DNA of 64,000 nucleotides, taken from assembly GCA_027494055.1 (NCBI GenBank), contig JAOSJO010000023.1, positions 310,001-374,000 of the forward strand, written 5' to 3'. Both the position numbers and the translations under genes were made by a program. Under the pieces are notes generated by a model, which had not been told where the DNA came from, ran no database searches, and was given only the letters and a program-made list of their open reading frames with translations. This DNA is from Anaerolineae bacterium. GTDB taxonomy: Bacteria; Chloroflexota; Anaerolineae; Aggregatilineales; JAFGMM01. Within the stretch, counting starts at the first letter, position 1. Each line of letters begins with the position of its first letter. Below, one piece after another: positions 26,713 through 36,900 of the stretch.

Positions 26713-27615
26713 ATGATCAGAAGTATGCGACGTGAACGCAGGTTCGTGACCGCGCTTTTCATCGGCCCGGCCCTCGCCATCTACCTGATCTTCTTCATCT
26801 TCCCCGCCATACAGGCCTTGTGGACCAGCCTCTACGACTGGAGAGGGTTCACCGAGGACGCCACGTTCGTGGGTCTCAAGAACTTCTCAGAGATGTCACG
26901 CGACAACCAGTTCTGGGCGTCGCTTGGCAACACGCTGGGCATCGTGTTCTTCGGCGGCCTGGCGGTGTTTGCGCTGGCGTTTGTGTTCACCGCCCTCCTC
27001 GATTCGCACTTCAAGGGGCGCAAGTTCTTCCGCGCCGTGATCTTCATGCCCAACGTAATCGCGCCGGTGGCGCTGGCGACTCTGTGGGGGTTCATCTACA
27101 ACCCGCGCTTTGGCCTGTTGAACAGCTTTGCCAGGGCCTTGGGCCTGGAGGACCTGGCGATAACCACCTGGATGGCGCCCGATACCATCTACTGGTCGGT
27201 CATGGTCGCGCTGGTGTGGATTTATGTGGGCTTCTATACCGTGCTGCTGATGGCCGGCGTGGACAAAATCCCGCAGGAGATGTTCGAAGCGGCGCAGATC
27301 GAGGGCGCGAGCGGCTTCCAGATCTTCACGCGCGTGACCATCCCCATGATCTGGGACGTGATCGCCGTGGGCGTCGTGCTCTGGGGCATCACGGCGCTCA
27401 AGATGTTCGAGTTCCTGTACGCCATCTCAGGCATCCTTCCGCCGCGCGAGCTGTGGACGGTTTCGATCTACCTGTACGTCATGGGCTTTGGCAAGCGCGA
27501 CCCGATTTTCCGGTTGGGCTACGCCACCGCGATTGGCGTCGCCCTCCTGCTCGTGGTGATCGTGTTCATTATTCTGGTCCGGCGCTTGCTTCGGCGCGAA
27601 GCCCTGGAATTCTAG
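26713..27615 (+). CDS. Carbohydrate ABC transporter permease, MalF type (operon 2)
   Basis: 300 residues, six helices, intact. MRRERRFVTALFIGPALAIY opens the first helix; a DWRGFTEDATFVGLKNFSEM periplasmic segment and the EAA loop PQEMFEAAQIEGASGFQIFT follow. The start ATG at 26713 has GGAGG upstream. It is separated from the MalG-type gene by 12 bp. No ATPase is encoded with it, as in the other sugar operons of the window. Confidence 0.93.
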   Translation: MIRSMRRERRFVTALFIGPALAIYLIFFIFPAIQALWTSLYDWRGFTEDATFVGLKNFSEMSRDNQFWASLGNTLGIVFFGGLAVFALAFVFTALLDSHFKGRKFFRAVIFMPNVIAPVALATLWGFIYNPRFGLLNSFARALGLEDLAITTWMAPDTIYWSVMVALVWIYVGFYTVLLMAGVDKIPQEMFEAAQIEGASGFQIFTRVTIPMIWDVIAVGVVLWGITALKMFEFLYAISGILPPRELWTVSIYLYVMGFGKRDPIFRLGYATAIGVALLLVVIVFIILVRRLLRREALEF

Positions 27616-27627
27616 GGAGGCGGCAGC

Positions 27628-28532
27628 ATGACCACACAACCCCGAACGTTGACCGAGGCCGAACATCGCGCGTCCCAGCGGCGGAACGCGCTGGCGGCGA
27701 CCCTGGCGCACCTGCGCCAGCGCGCGCTCGCCTACGTCTTCGTCTGCCTGTGGACGTTCTTCACCATCTTCACCGTCCTCTGGGTCATCATGACCTCGTT
27801 CAAGACCAGCCGGGAGCTGTTCCGCGACGTCTGGGCGCTGCCGACCGAGCTTCAGTGGGCCAACTACGAGAAGGCCTGGTCGGTGGTCCATATGGACCGG
27901 TACTTCTTCAACAGCGTGCTCGTCGTCTCGGCCTCCGTCGTGCTGATTCTGCTCCTCTCGGCACCTGCGTCGTATGCGCTCAGCCGTTTCGAGTTCCGGG
28001 GTCGAACCTGCTGACGAACTTCTTCACGGCCGGCATGGGGATTCCCTACCCGCTCCTGTTCATCCCGCTCTTCGGCCTGCTGAGCGTCATCAAGCTTGCC
28101 GACACGCTGCACGGCCTGATCGTCGTCTATGTAGCCCTGTCGATTCCGTTCACGGTCTACATGCTGACTGGATTCTTCCGTTCATTGCCCAGCGAGCTTG
28201 CCGACGCGGCCTACATCGACGGGTGCGGCGAGATCGACACGTTCTGGCGCGTGATGCTGCCGCTGGCCTCGCCCGGCATCATCACGGCGGCGATCTTCAA
28301 CTTCATCGGTCTGTGGAACGAGTACATGCTGGCGCTGATCTTCATCACCACCGACAGCAACCGGCCCCTGTCGCTGGGCCTTTACGCGCTGCAAGGCTCG
28401 ATGCAGTACACCGGCGACTGGGTTGGGCTGTTCGCCGGCGTGGTGATCGTGATGGTGCCATCGATCGTGTTCTTCATCATCCTGTCCGAGAAGATGATCT
28501 CCGGGATCACGATGGGCGCGGTGAAGTCCTGA
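27628..28532 (+). CDS. Carbohydrate ABC transporter permease, MalG type (operon 2), one frameshift
   Basis: About 301 residues. The N-terminal helix (AYVFVCLWTFFTIFTVLWVI) and TSFKTSRELFRDVWALPTEL are followed by helices 2 and 3. After SYALSRFEFRG a base is missing in the G run near 28003, and the protein continues SNLLTNFFTAGMGIPYPLLF. The EAA loop is PSELADAAYIDGCGEIDTFW, and the end is ISGITMGAVKS. It forms the channel with the preceding MalF-type gene. The M20 peptidase gene starts 43 bp later. Confidence 0.9.
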
Positions 28533-28575
28533 CCGCGCATTGTCCGGCGGCAACGCAGCATGAAAGGGGAATCGC

Positions 28576-29871
28576 TTGCACGCACAATGGCTCGATGCAT
28601 TTGACGACTTCCGCGACCAACTGGTGCAGAACACGCGCGACCTGGTCCGCATCCCCTCCACGAACACGCCGCCCACCGGCGCGGAGAAGGCGTGCCAGGA
28701 CCACATCGCGGCGCTGCTGCGCGACGCCAGCCTGGAGGTCGATTACTACTTTCTCACCGAGGTCGAGGGCCTGGAGGCGCACCCCTCCTACTGGCCGGGG
28801 CGGGATTACGGCCGCCGCCCGAACGTCAACGGCGTCATCCGGGGGCAGGGCGGCGGGCGCTCGCTGCTGCTGACCGGCCACATCGACACCGTCCCGCTCG
28901 CTTCGATGGACCGCTGGCAGCATGACCCGTTCGGCGCGGAGGTAGAGGCGGGCCGGCTCTACGGCCTGGGCGCGGGCGACATGAAAGGCGGGGTCGCCAT
29001 TGCGCTAACCGTCGCGCAGGCGATCCAGCGCCTGGGGATTAAGCTCGAGGGCGACCTGCTGGTGGAAAGCGCCGTGGACGAGGAGTTCGGCGGCGTCAAC
29101 GGGACGCTGGCCGGGCGGCTGCGCGGGCACAACGCCGACGCCGCCGTCATCCTGGAGCCGACCAACCTGGAGGTTTACCCGGCGGCGCGCGGCGCGCGCA
29201 TCATCAACCTGGAGATGACCAACGCGGCGCAGGTGGTCGGCGGGGGAGGTCGATACCCTGGCCTACGAGCGCCTGCCCTACCTGCTCCAACAGCTCAAGG
29301 CGTTCGCAGACCAACGCCAGCAGCGCGTCACCGTGCCCGACCTCTTCAAAGTCTACGAGAACCCCCGTGCCTGTGTGGGTCACCAAGATCACGACCGGGC
29401 AGTGGAGCTACGAGGAGCCGATTGCCACGCCCAGCCGCCTGCTGCTCCAGATCTACTGGCAGATGATGCCGGGCGAGCGGCGCGAGGGCGTGGACGCCGA
29501 GTTCCACGCCTGGCTCGACGGGGTGATCGCCAGCCGGCCGGCGTGGTACGAGGGTGCGCTGCACGTCGAGACGGAATACGTGGTGCGCTTCATGCCCGGC
29601 ACGATGATGGCCGCCGACCACCCGTTCGTGCAGGCGTTCGCCGGCGCGGTGGGCGACACGCTGGACATCGCGCCGCAGGTCGTGGGCGCGCCGTTCCCCT
29701 GCGACCTGTTCGCGATCCAGCAGGACGCCAACACCCCGGCGCTCGTCTTTGGACCGCAGGGGGAGCAACTTCCACACCGCCGACGAATACCTGGACCTGG
29801 AAAGCCAGTGGCGCGCCGCGCGCGCCGTTTTCGCCTTCGTGCTGGCGTGGTGCGGCGTGGCGGATCGCTGA
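28576..29871 (+). CDS. M20-family metallopeptidase (ArgE/DapE-like), three frameshifts
   Basis: About 430 residues. Dizinc motifs are RSLLLTGHIDTVPLASMD (first His ligand and Asp), YGLGAGDMKGGVAIA (bridging Asp) and ESAVDEEFGGVNGT (general-base Glu and next ligand). Three extra bases, each in a G or C run (about 29247, 29360 and 29764), split the C-terminal half. The pieces read VDTLAYERLPYLLQQLKAFA, VPVWVTKITTGQWSYEEPIA and SNFHTADEYLDLESQWRAAR. The family removes acyl groups from amino acids or cleaves small peptides or amides. In a sugar operon it might deacylate an imported N-acyl compound, but this is inference. Confidence 0.87.
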
Positions 29872-29940
29872 GCCGCGCGCTCAGCCCGGCACGCGGCGCC
29901 CTCCCCTTTGCGCTACCTGAAGAATGCGAGGAGTAACGCG

Positions 29941-31303
29941 ATGAACATCACACCCAAGGTTGGCTTCCTGCCGATCACCTGGCCGGGCCTGTATACCGCC
30001 GCGTCCGAGACGGGAGAAGCCTGGATACAGGAAGAGGACACGCTGCGCGCGCAGCGCGCGCTGGAGGCGGCCCCGCTGGAAGTGGTCGCGCACGGTCGCG
30101 TCGTGGCTGAGATCAACGAAGCCTTTGCCGCCGTCGATCGCTTCCTCGGCGAAGATGTGGACTGCATGGTCATCTTCGTCCAGACCTGGAACTGGGCCGA
30201 CCGCATCCTCCAGGCGGCGCAGCGCTTTGGCCGCCCGATCATGCTGTGGGCGATGCCGATTGCGCGCCAGTGGTCGATTGGCGGCCTGGCCGTGACGCAC
30301 GGGTCGATGGACGAGGTGGGCATCCCGCACAAAGTGACCTACGGCCTGCCCGACCAGCCCGGCATTGTCGAGTCCATCGTGCGTTTTGCGCGCGCGGCAT
30401 ACGTCAAGAACGCGCTCACGCGGGCGCGCTTCGGCTCGATTGGCGGGCACGGCATGGGCATCTACACCGGCCCGATTGATCCCGCGCAGTGGCTCCGCGA
30501 GTTCGGCGTGAGCGTGGGCTACGTCGATCAGTACGAGGTCGTCGCCGCCGGCGAGCAAATCCCCCAGGACGAGATCCGCCGCTATTACGAAGAGACACTG
30601 AAGGCCGAGTATGGCGCGGTCCCGCCGCTCGACGAGGTGACGACGCGCTCCATCCGGCTCTACCTCGCGCTGGAACAGGTCATCGCGCGCGAGAAGTTCG
30701 ACTTCACCGGCGTCAACGACATGTTCGCCCTGAGCGACAACTACTGCACCATGTGCCTGGCGCAGAGCCGGCTCGGCGTCGCGCGGCTACGTCACCACGT
30801 GCCTCAACGATTCGAATGGCGCGCTGAGCGCGTACATCCTGCGCCTGCTCAGCGACGCGCCGCTGTTCACCGCCGACATAAACCTCGTGGACAAGGCGTC
30901 GGGCATCGTCCGGCTGATCGACGACGGCGCGGGGGCGATCACGCTGGCGCAAAACCCGAAGGACGTGAAGCTCAGCTACCAGCCCAAGCTGGAGGCGAAG
31001 GCCAGCGGCGTCTGCACCGGCCTGATCTGCAAGCCGGGGCGCATCACGCTGGCGCGGATGGCGCGCGTGCGCGGCAGGTATGTGATGCACATCACGCCCG
31101 GCGAGGCGATTGAGGGCAGGCAGGAATGGCTGGAGGAATGCGGCTATCCGATGTGGCCGCACGCCTTCCTGCGCCTTGACGGCGACCTCGACGCCTTCGT
31201 ACAGAACCTGCGCTCAGAGTACATCCACATGATCTACGGCGACCTCACGGATGACCTGCTCGCAGTGTGCGACCTGCTTGACGTGGAACCCATCGTGACC
31301 TAG
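29941..31303 (+). CDS. L-fucose/L-arabinose isomerase-like protein, one frameshift
   Basis: About 453 residues. PKVGFLPITWPGLYTAASET, CMVIFVQTWNWADRILQAAQ, GRPIMLWAMPIARQWSIGGL and ARFGSIGGHGMGIYTG match the N-terminal Rossmann domains of the L-fucose isomerase family. The C-terminal part has LNDSNGALSAYILRLLSDAP and ASGVCTGLICKPGRITLARM. One extra base near 30780 splits the protein. True FucI has about 590 residues and a Glu-Asp-His metal site; here GVNDMFALSDNYCTMC lies at the corresponding place. It may isomerise an aldose and ketose, or be a related enzyme. It follows the M20 gene in operon 2; AGGAG precedes ATG. Confidence 0.8.
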
Positions 31304-31309
31304 GCGCAT

Positions 31310-31360
31310 CCCTTCGCCCCCACCGGCCTTCGGTCGGCAGGGTGAGGGGTGGTTCACCCT
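31310..31360. repeat. Partial CCCCCACC...GGGTGAGGGG element
   Basis: TTCGCCCCCACCGGCC, a CCGGCCTTCGGTCGG hairpin, then GGGTGAGGGGTGGTTCACCC. It looks like a fragment of the element found at 11234, 15986 and 36901; the CCTTCGGTCG tip is shared with 36901. Confidence 0.5.
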
Positions 31361-31392
31361 CAAACGGGGCACGTCTCACAGCTCCGGGAAGC

Positions 31393-31421
31393 TTGAGCTG
31401 GAAGCTCAAATCGCTTTTTTT
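31393..31421 (+). terminator. Hairpin with T run after the isomerase-like gene
   Basis: TTGAGCT (31393-31399), loop GGA, AGCTCAA (31403-31409), a 5-base gap and seven T. It lies between convergent genes. The gap before the T run weakens it somewhat. Confidence 0.6.
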
Positions 31422-31497
31422 GAGCAGGGGTCGTTCACCCGCACGCGGGGGCAGGTCGGCGGCCCGCTCCATTCCATTCCACACGCCATGCCGGGCG

Positions 31498-32462
31498 TCA
31501 CACGCCCCAACGCTCGCGCGCGGCGGTCAGCGTCTGCAGGGCCTCCGCCGTCAGCGCCTCGCCCGTCAGCGCCAGCGCCATGAGCGCGGCCCCAACACCG
31601 GGTGAAAGAGCGGCGGCAGCACCTCCGCCTGGGGCGCAACCGAGCGCACCGCGTCCGCAAAGGGCGCAAGCACGACCGCGCCGGCGCGGAACAGCCCGCC
31701 GTAGGGGAGCGTCGCGAAGCGCGCCCCAGCAGACCCAGGCGGCGGCCCAACGCCTCGACCAGCCGCGCCAGCTCGGCGGCGGCCTCGCGCACGATCTCTG
31801 TTGCGAGCGGGTCGCCTTCCGTCGCGGCGCGCGTCACGAGCGGGGCCAGCGCCGCCACCTCGTGGCGGCTCATGACCGGCGGCCCGTACACGCGCTGGAT
31901 GAAGGCCCGGAAGTCAGGCGGCGCGCCAAGCGCGTCGAAAAGGCGCGTCGTCAGCGCGCCGGGTTCGCGCCGCCCGTCGAACGCCTGGAACGTCGCGGCC
32001 AGGGCGCGCTGCCCCAGCCAGTAGGCGCTCCCTCGTCGCCGATGAGCGGGCCGCCGGCCCCGGCGATCAGGCGCGCGCCCCCTCGCCGACGCCGAGCGCC
32101 ATCGACCCGGTGCCGGCGCACACCACCACCCGTACCTCCGCGTCGCTGAAGGGCTGGCCGGCGGCGAGGGCGGCCTCTGGCTCCTCGATGTGCCGCCATG
32201 CGGGAATGCCATAGCGCGCGGCGAGGTCGGCCAGCAGGTCGTCAGGAACCTCCGCGCTGACGACCATCCCGCCGATCTGGATCGGCCCGACATCGGCGCG
32301 CGCGGCGTCCACCGCCGCGCCGAACGCCGCCCACGCCTCCTCGCGCGAGACGAAGAACATGTTGGTCGGGCCGGCGCGCCCCAGGCCGAGAATGCGCCCC
32401 GTGTGTTCGACGAGCAGCGCCTCCGTCTTCGTGCCGCCGCCGTCGATGCCCAGCCCGATCAC
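31498..32462 (-). CDS. BadF-type N-acetylglucosamine kinase-like protein 1, four frameshifts
   Basis: About 322 residues of the BadF/BadG/BcrA ATPase family. GLGIDGGGTKTEALLVEHTG (phosphate 1), then VVVCAGTGSMALGVGEG and GPLIGDEGSAYWLGQRALAA (phosphate 2 and sugar site), ending FHPVLGAALMALALTGEA. Four single-base losses (about 32085, 32040, 31718 and 31600) were needed to read through, all at G/C-rich spots. The start GTG overlaps the SIS stop as GTGA. Such kinases phosphorylate GlcNAc, MurNAc or glucosamine. A second kinase-SIS pair lies at 44485-46184. Confidence 0.8.
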
Positions 32463-33224
32463 TTCCGCGCCGGCGAGTAGACCCCACCAAACCGGGTGGC
32501 GTGCGTCCGCCGCAGGCGCTCGACCCGGTCCCGGTAATCCTCGCGCCCCTCGGTGTTGTACGCCAGGTAGGTGGGCGGCTCGATGCCCTTTTCCGCCAGC
32601 TTCTCGGCCACGGCGACCATCAGCGCCTGCAACACGAAGCATCCCACCCAGCCCGAAGTCGGGCCGACCGGCGCGGGCAGCCGTTCGTCGGTGAGGCGCG
32701 CGTCGCCGGGCACCGTCAGGTTGTCGAGGATTACGTCGGCGAACTCGTACATCTTCCGCCCGCTGCTGTGGCGCGACGTCACCGCCTGCGTGTAGGCCAT
32801 CGAGGTCACGGCGATCACCTTCAGCCCGGCCTCGCGGGCCGCCATCGCCATCTCGACCGGGACCGCGTTCCGCCCCGAAGTTGAGACCAGCAGGATCACG
32901 TCGCCCGGCTCGGCCCCGATCTCCGGCAAAGAAAGCCGCGCCGACGCCCTCCGCGCGCTCGACGGCGGTGGTGATGCGAATCGGCCCGTCCTCCAGGCTC
33001 AGGCCCGGCGTGAACACGGCGTTGACCAGGAGCGAGCCGCCCGCACGCCAGAAGATGTCCTGCACCGGGAGCGAGGAGTGCGGCCCGCCCCAGGCGTAGA
33101 ACGTGTGCCCGTCTGCGACCGCCTGCGCGATGAGTTCGGCGGCGGCCTCGATGTAGGGGAGCTGCTCGGCTTGCAGCCGTTCGAGCAGCGCGAACCCTTC
33201 TTCAAAATAACGCTCGGCCAGCAT
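32459..33224 (-). CDS. SIS-domain protein of the UPF0309 type, copy 1, one frameshift
   Basis: About 254 residues, a sugar-phosphate-binding SIS fold. AVADGHTFYAWGGPHSSLPV and QDIFWRAGGSLLVNAVFTPG form the first half; VILLVSTSGRNAVPVEMAMA carries the Ser-rich phosphate loop; TSRHSSGRKMYEFADVILDN is diagnostic of UPF0309. One extra base near 32930 separates the halves. I prefer ATG at 33224, eight bases after GGAGG, over ATG at 33239. It overlaps the kinase start (GTGA). By context it isomerises or cleaves an amino-sugar phosphate made by the kinase. Confidence 0.85.
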
Positions 33225-33264
33225 GTGTGTTGCCTCCATAAGGTTGTCTGGCGAGGATAAGGTT

Positions 33265-33308
33265 AGCCTATCGGTTCACCTCTTGGTTCCCGCGACTGAA
33301 GTCGCGGG
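33265..33308. repeat. REP-like element, long form
   Basis: TATCGGTTCACC, then TCTTGGTTCCCGCGACTGAA and GTCGCGGGCTGATCC. The first part is shared with 6450-6486, so the unit is longer than the CCCGCGACTGAAGTCGCGGG palindrome (33289-33308). Confidence 0.75.
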
Positions 33309-33345
33309 CTGATCCGTGATCTTGCCACCATTTTCTGCGATTGAC

Positions 33346-33367
33346 CGGCGACTTCAGTCGTCGGGTT
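33346..33367. repeat. REP-like palindrome in the opposite orientation
   Basis: CGGCGACTTCAGTCGTCGGG, a slightly degenerate inverted partner of the copy 40 bp upstream. Together they lie between the URO-D cluster and the SIS-kinase pair and might form a larger stem. Confidence 0.7.
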
Positions 33368-33437
33368 ACGAAATACACACTATGGCGTGCCACCGGGCGG
33401 ACAACGTGAATAGACACGGTTAGCCTGCCCAGCCGCG

Positions 33438-34583
33438 TCACTGCGGCGGTGCGCCGCCGTGCCGGCGCGCTGCGTCGAGAAACGCGATGATGTTGCGCGC
33501 GGTCTGCGGCGGCAGCGGGGTCTCGAAGGGCGGCGCAGTCGGCGCAAGGATAAAGCGCGCGCGCCCGCCAACGGCTTCGACGGCCTCCGCAACGAGCCGG
33601 TCGATCTGCGCCGGCGTGGCGCGCTCCAGGTCGTCCAACTGGAGGTTGCCGACCAGCGTGATCGCGTCCCCGACGCGCGCGGCGAGGTCGCGCAGGCCGA
33701 TGTCGCCGCTCGGCGGGGCTTCGCACGGGTCGATGGCGTCCACGCCCAGGTCAAGGAACTCGTCGATGAGGCGCGCAATCGGGCCGTGGCAGTGATATTC
33801 CACGATGCCGCCCGCCTCCTGGATCATCCTGACGATGGGGCGGTCCATCTCGGTGACGGCGCGGTGGTAGAAATCCGGCGACATCATCGGCGGCGCGGCG
33901 GCCTCCGGCCCGAAGATGCGGAACGACTCCGTCGCCATGCCCGCCGCGATGATGCCCTCCAGCCATTGCAGCGTAAGCTGCTGCATCCGTTCCAGCATGG
34001 CGTCAATCTTCTCAGGGACCGTGATCGTCCTGACCATGAAATCGTTGTAATCCATGTTCTCGAACACGAGATCAATCGGGTCGGGCATCTGAATCTGCAT
34101 GATGCCCCGGTCGCCGACCTCCGCGCGCACGCGGCGATAGGCGTCGGCGTCGGGCTGGGCCGGCGTGAAAGGCACGGACAGGAAGCGGTCAATGTCGTCG
34201 TCGGTCTTGATGAGGTGCGTCTGCCGCCACACCGAGTTGTTGCCCGCGATCTCCTTGTACTCCGCGGTCAGGTCGCCCCTGGGCGTGTGCAGCGTGAGCT
34301 GCGTGTGCGTCGTGTCGCCCTGCTGGAAGCGCCGCGTCTCCACGAGGCCGGGGGCTTCGACGTGCAGGATGTCGGTCAGGCCGAACGAGCCGTAGTACGA
34401 TAGGTGCAAGACCTGGAGGTGGTCATAGCGGTCCACGTGTTCCATCACCTCCCGGTACGACGGGTCCGTGCCCATCCAGGGGTGGCTCCAGCGGTCGATG
34501 CCGTAGGTCCAGGCGGGCACATAGCCCACAGGCCGCTTCTCCTTGAGCAGCGCCATCAGCGCCTGGCGGCGGGTCAGGGTCAT
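33438..34583 (-). CDS. Uroporphyrinogen decarboxylase/MtaA-family protein 1
   Basis: 381 residues, intact. MTLTRRQALMALLKEKRPVG, YLQ-type core with LHVEAPGLVETRRFQQGD, IMQIQMPDPIDLVFENMDYN, FYHRAVTEMDRPIVRMIQEA and the metal-site-like GGIVEYHCHGPIARLIDEFL followed by GVDAIDPCEAPPSGD. HCHG with a downstream Cys resembles the zinc ligands of MtaA-type corrinoid methyltransferases (H-x-C-G, later Cys). It lacks the Arg/Asp set of true HemE. AGAGGAG precedes ATG. It is third in a row of paralogs, 28 bp after protein 2. The likely chemistry is methyl transfer to or from a C1 or methoxy compound, but this is inference. Confidence 0.85.
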   Translation of the reverse strand: MTLTRRQALMALLKEKRPVGYVPAWTYGIDRWSHPWMGTDPSYREVMEHVDRYDHLQVLHLSYYGSFGLTDILHVEAPGLVETRRFQQGDTTHTQLTLHTPRGDLTAEYKEIAGNNSVWRQTHLIKTDDDIDRFLSVPFTPAQPDADAYRRVRAEVGDRGIMQIQMPDPIDLVFENMDYNDFMVRTITVPEKIDAMLERMQQLTLQWLEGIIAAGMATESFRIFGPEAAAPPMMSPDFYHRAVTEMDRPIVRMIQEAGGIVEYHCHGPIARLIDEFLDLGVDAIDPCEAPPSGDIGLRDLAARVGDAITLVGNLQLDDLERATPAQIDRLVAEAVEAVGGRARFILAPTAPPFETPLPPQTARNIIAFLDAARRHGGAPPQ

Positions 34584-34611
34584 CGGTTTTCTCCTCTCGG
34601 CTGCGCGCGCG

Positions 34612-35746
34612 TCATGCGGGCAGGGGATAGCCCCCGTATTCATGGGCCGCTTCGAAAAAGGCGACGACGTTCTCCGGCGGCGCTTCGGCGGAGATGTTGT
34701 GCACGCTGGCGAACACGTAGCCGCCGCCCGGCCCCAGCGTGAGAATCTGCCGGCGCACCTGCTCGGCGACGGCCTGCGGCGTGCCGCGCGCGAGCAGTTC
34801 GTTATCCACCCCGCCGCCCCAGAACGCCAGGTCCGTCCCAAACGTCTGCTTGAGCCGGCCGGCGTCCATGCCGGCGGCGGTGAACTGGACGGGGTTCAGC
34901 GCGTCGATGCCGGCTTCGATCAAGTCGGGGATGATGTCGAAGATCGCACCGTCGGAGTGCATGTAGACGATAATGCCGGGCCGAAGCTGCTTGATGTGCG
35001 CCACCAGCCGCGCGAGACGGGGCTTGTAGATGCGCCGGAAAAGGTCTGGCGCGAAGAGCAGCGCCGTCTGCCCGCCCAGGTCGTCGCTCACCGCCACCGC
35101 GTCGATGTGCGCGCCCACGGCCTCAAGAAGCGCCTCGTAGTACACGAAGTGGTGCTCCAGCACGCGCTCGGCCAGCGCCTCGACGTAGCCGGGGTTGAGA
35201 ACCATGTCCATGTACAGGTTGGTCGCGCCGCGCAGGCTTGAGGAAATCTCGAAGAGACCCCACGGCCCCCGGCGTGGACGAAGTACCCGGCCTCGGCAGC
35301 GGCGCGCGCCTCGTCGGCGAGGCCTGCCGTCCGCGCGCCCGCGCGTGGGTCGGAATCGGGTGCGCGCGCAGCTCTTCAAGCGTGCCCTCTTTGAGCGGCG
35401 AGTCGACCACGTTGAACCACTCACCGCCCGCCTGCAGGCGGATGCCCCACTCGTCGGTATAGGCGGTCCCGTCCGAGTCAAGCGTGATCGGGCCTTCGCC
35501 GAGCACGACGCAGTACGTGTCGGTGCGGAGGCGTCGCTTCAGCCGGTCGTCCGGGCGCACGACCTGCAGCGTGCGGTCGATCAGGGTTTCCTCGCCGCCC
35601 TCCAGGCCGAGGTAATCAAGCAGCCGCCGGTGCGCCCGCCTGTGGATCGAGCACTCCGGGCTGTCAAACGCGACCGGCACCCGGTCCGGTTCCTGATGGT
35701 TGAGCGCCGCGAGCACGCGCTCGCGGCTGGTCATTGTGTCGGTCAT
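34612..35746 (-). CDS. Uroporphyrinogen decarboxylase/MtaA-family protein 2, frameshifted
   Basis: About 378 residues. The N-terminal MTSRERVLAALNHQEPDRVP is the classic opening of MtaA-like URO-D proteins. The middle is broken by indels near 35345 and 35268, with GLADEARAAAEAGYFVHAG in a third frame between them. The C-terminal half reads PWGLFEISSSLRGATNLYMD, PGIIVYMHSDGAIFDIIPDL and GIDALNPVQFTAAGMD. Where relatives have H-x-C-G, this has HSDG, so the zinc Cys is replaced by Asp and metal use may differ. Its ATG overlaps the stop of protein 3 (ATGA). Confidence 0.83.
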
Positions 35747-36831
35747 GGTGTGAGGCTCCCTGCGGCGTTGTAGATCGCGAGAATCTTCTGCGGGGTAACG
35801 TCGGCCTGGATGTTGTGCGACGGGGACAGGATGTAGCCGCCGCCTTCGCCCAGGATGTCGATCAGGCGGCGCACGGCGTCGGCGACGGCCTCCGGCGTGT
35901 CAACGACGGGCAACAGCCCCTGCACATCGACGCCGCCATGGAAGGCGAGCCGGTCGCCAAAGCGCGCCTTGATGACCGCCGGGTCCATGTCCGCCGCCGA
36001 GACCTGGATCACGTCCAGGACATCGATGCCCATCTCGATCAGGCCGGGGATGGCCTTGATGACCGAGCCGCATGAGTGGTACATGACCCGCGCGCCGAGT
36101 TCGTGCACCCGCCGGTTGAAGCGCTCGTGCTGGGGAAGATCAGCGCCCGCCAGGTGTCGAGGGAGAGCATCAGGCCGTTCTGGTGCGCAATGTCGTCGCT
36201 GGTCCAGATCAGGTCGATGCGGTCGCCGAGCGCGGCCATCACGGCTTCGGAGCCGCCCCAGATACACGTCGGTCACGCGCCGGAGAATCTCATGGGCGAT
36301 GTCCGGGTTGACCAGCATGTCGATCATAAACTGTTCCATGCCGCGCAGGTACCAGCTTATCTCGAAGAAGCCGCCGGGATCGCCGAACTCCTCCAGCGCG
36401 AGCGCGTAGGGTGTCTCGGCGTCGAGCTGGCGCACGTAGTCCGCGATGGCGTCAGCGCGCCACCACGCGGGGTCGGGCCAGGGGTAATCGTCGAGCTGGC
36501 TGGCGTCGGTGATGTGGGCGAGCGCGTGGTTGCCGATCTCGTAGTAGACGCCGAACGGGTAGGCCTGCGGCGTCCACTGGATGCCCCAGGCGTCGATGTA
36601 GCTCCCATCGGGCAGGCGCTTGTATGGCGGGCCGACGTATTCCATGCGCGGGTGCCGCAGGTCAACGCCCAACCGGCGGTAGACGGCCTCCGTATCGGCC
36701 AGCCCCAGATGTTGCTTGAGGTTCGCCCAGGTCTCGTCGGTGCCGAGGAAATCCACCGGCACGCGGTCGGTCGGTTGGTGGTCAAGGGCCAGAAGGACAC
36801 GTTCGCGGGGGTTCAGTTCGCCAACTCTCAC
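35743..36831 (-). CDS. Uroporphyrinogen decarboxylase/MtaA-family protein 3, two compensating frameshifts
   Basis: 362 residues and the first of the three paralogs. It opens ELNPRERVLLALDHQPTDRV, then DFLGTDETWANLKQHLGL, LALEEFGDPGGFFEISWYLR and ARVMYHSCGSVIKAIPGLIE, with VLDVIQVSAADMDPAVIKAR. HSCG keeps the MtaA-type zinc motif. About 35 residues (36250 to 36145) are shifted by one gained and one lost base; the true reading is ALGDRIDLIWTSDDIAHQNG. The start is GTG at 36831 with AGGAGG six bases upstream. It ends in ATGA overlap with protein 2. Confidence 0.85.
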   Translation of the reverse strand: MRVGELNPRERVLLALDHQPTDRVPVDFLGTDETWANLKQHLGLADTEAVYRRLGVDLRHPRMEYVGPPYKRLPDGSYIDAWGIQWTPQAYPFGVYYEIGNHALAHITDASQLDDYPWPDPAWWRADAIADYVRQLDAETPYALALEEFGDPGGFFEISWYLRGMEQFMIDMLVNPDIAHEILRRVTDVYLGRLRSRDGRARRPHRPDLDQRRHCAPERPDALPRHLAGADLPQHERFNRRVHELGARVMYHSCGSVIKAIPGLIEMGIDVLDVIQVSAADMDPAVIKARFGDRLAFHGGVDVQGLLPVVDTPEAVADAVRRLIDILGEGGGYILSPSHNIQADVTPQKILAIYNAAGSLTP

Positions 36832-36900
36832 GCTTTCCTCCTCTCGGTGTGCGACGGCATGTCGAGGACGTTGAGGGTAGTGGCGACATGTTGACGGATA

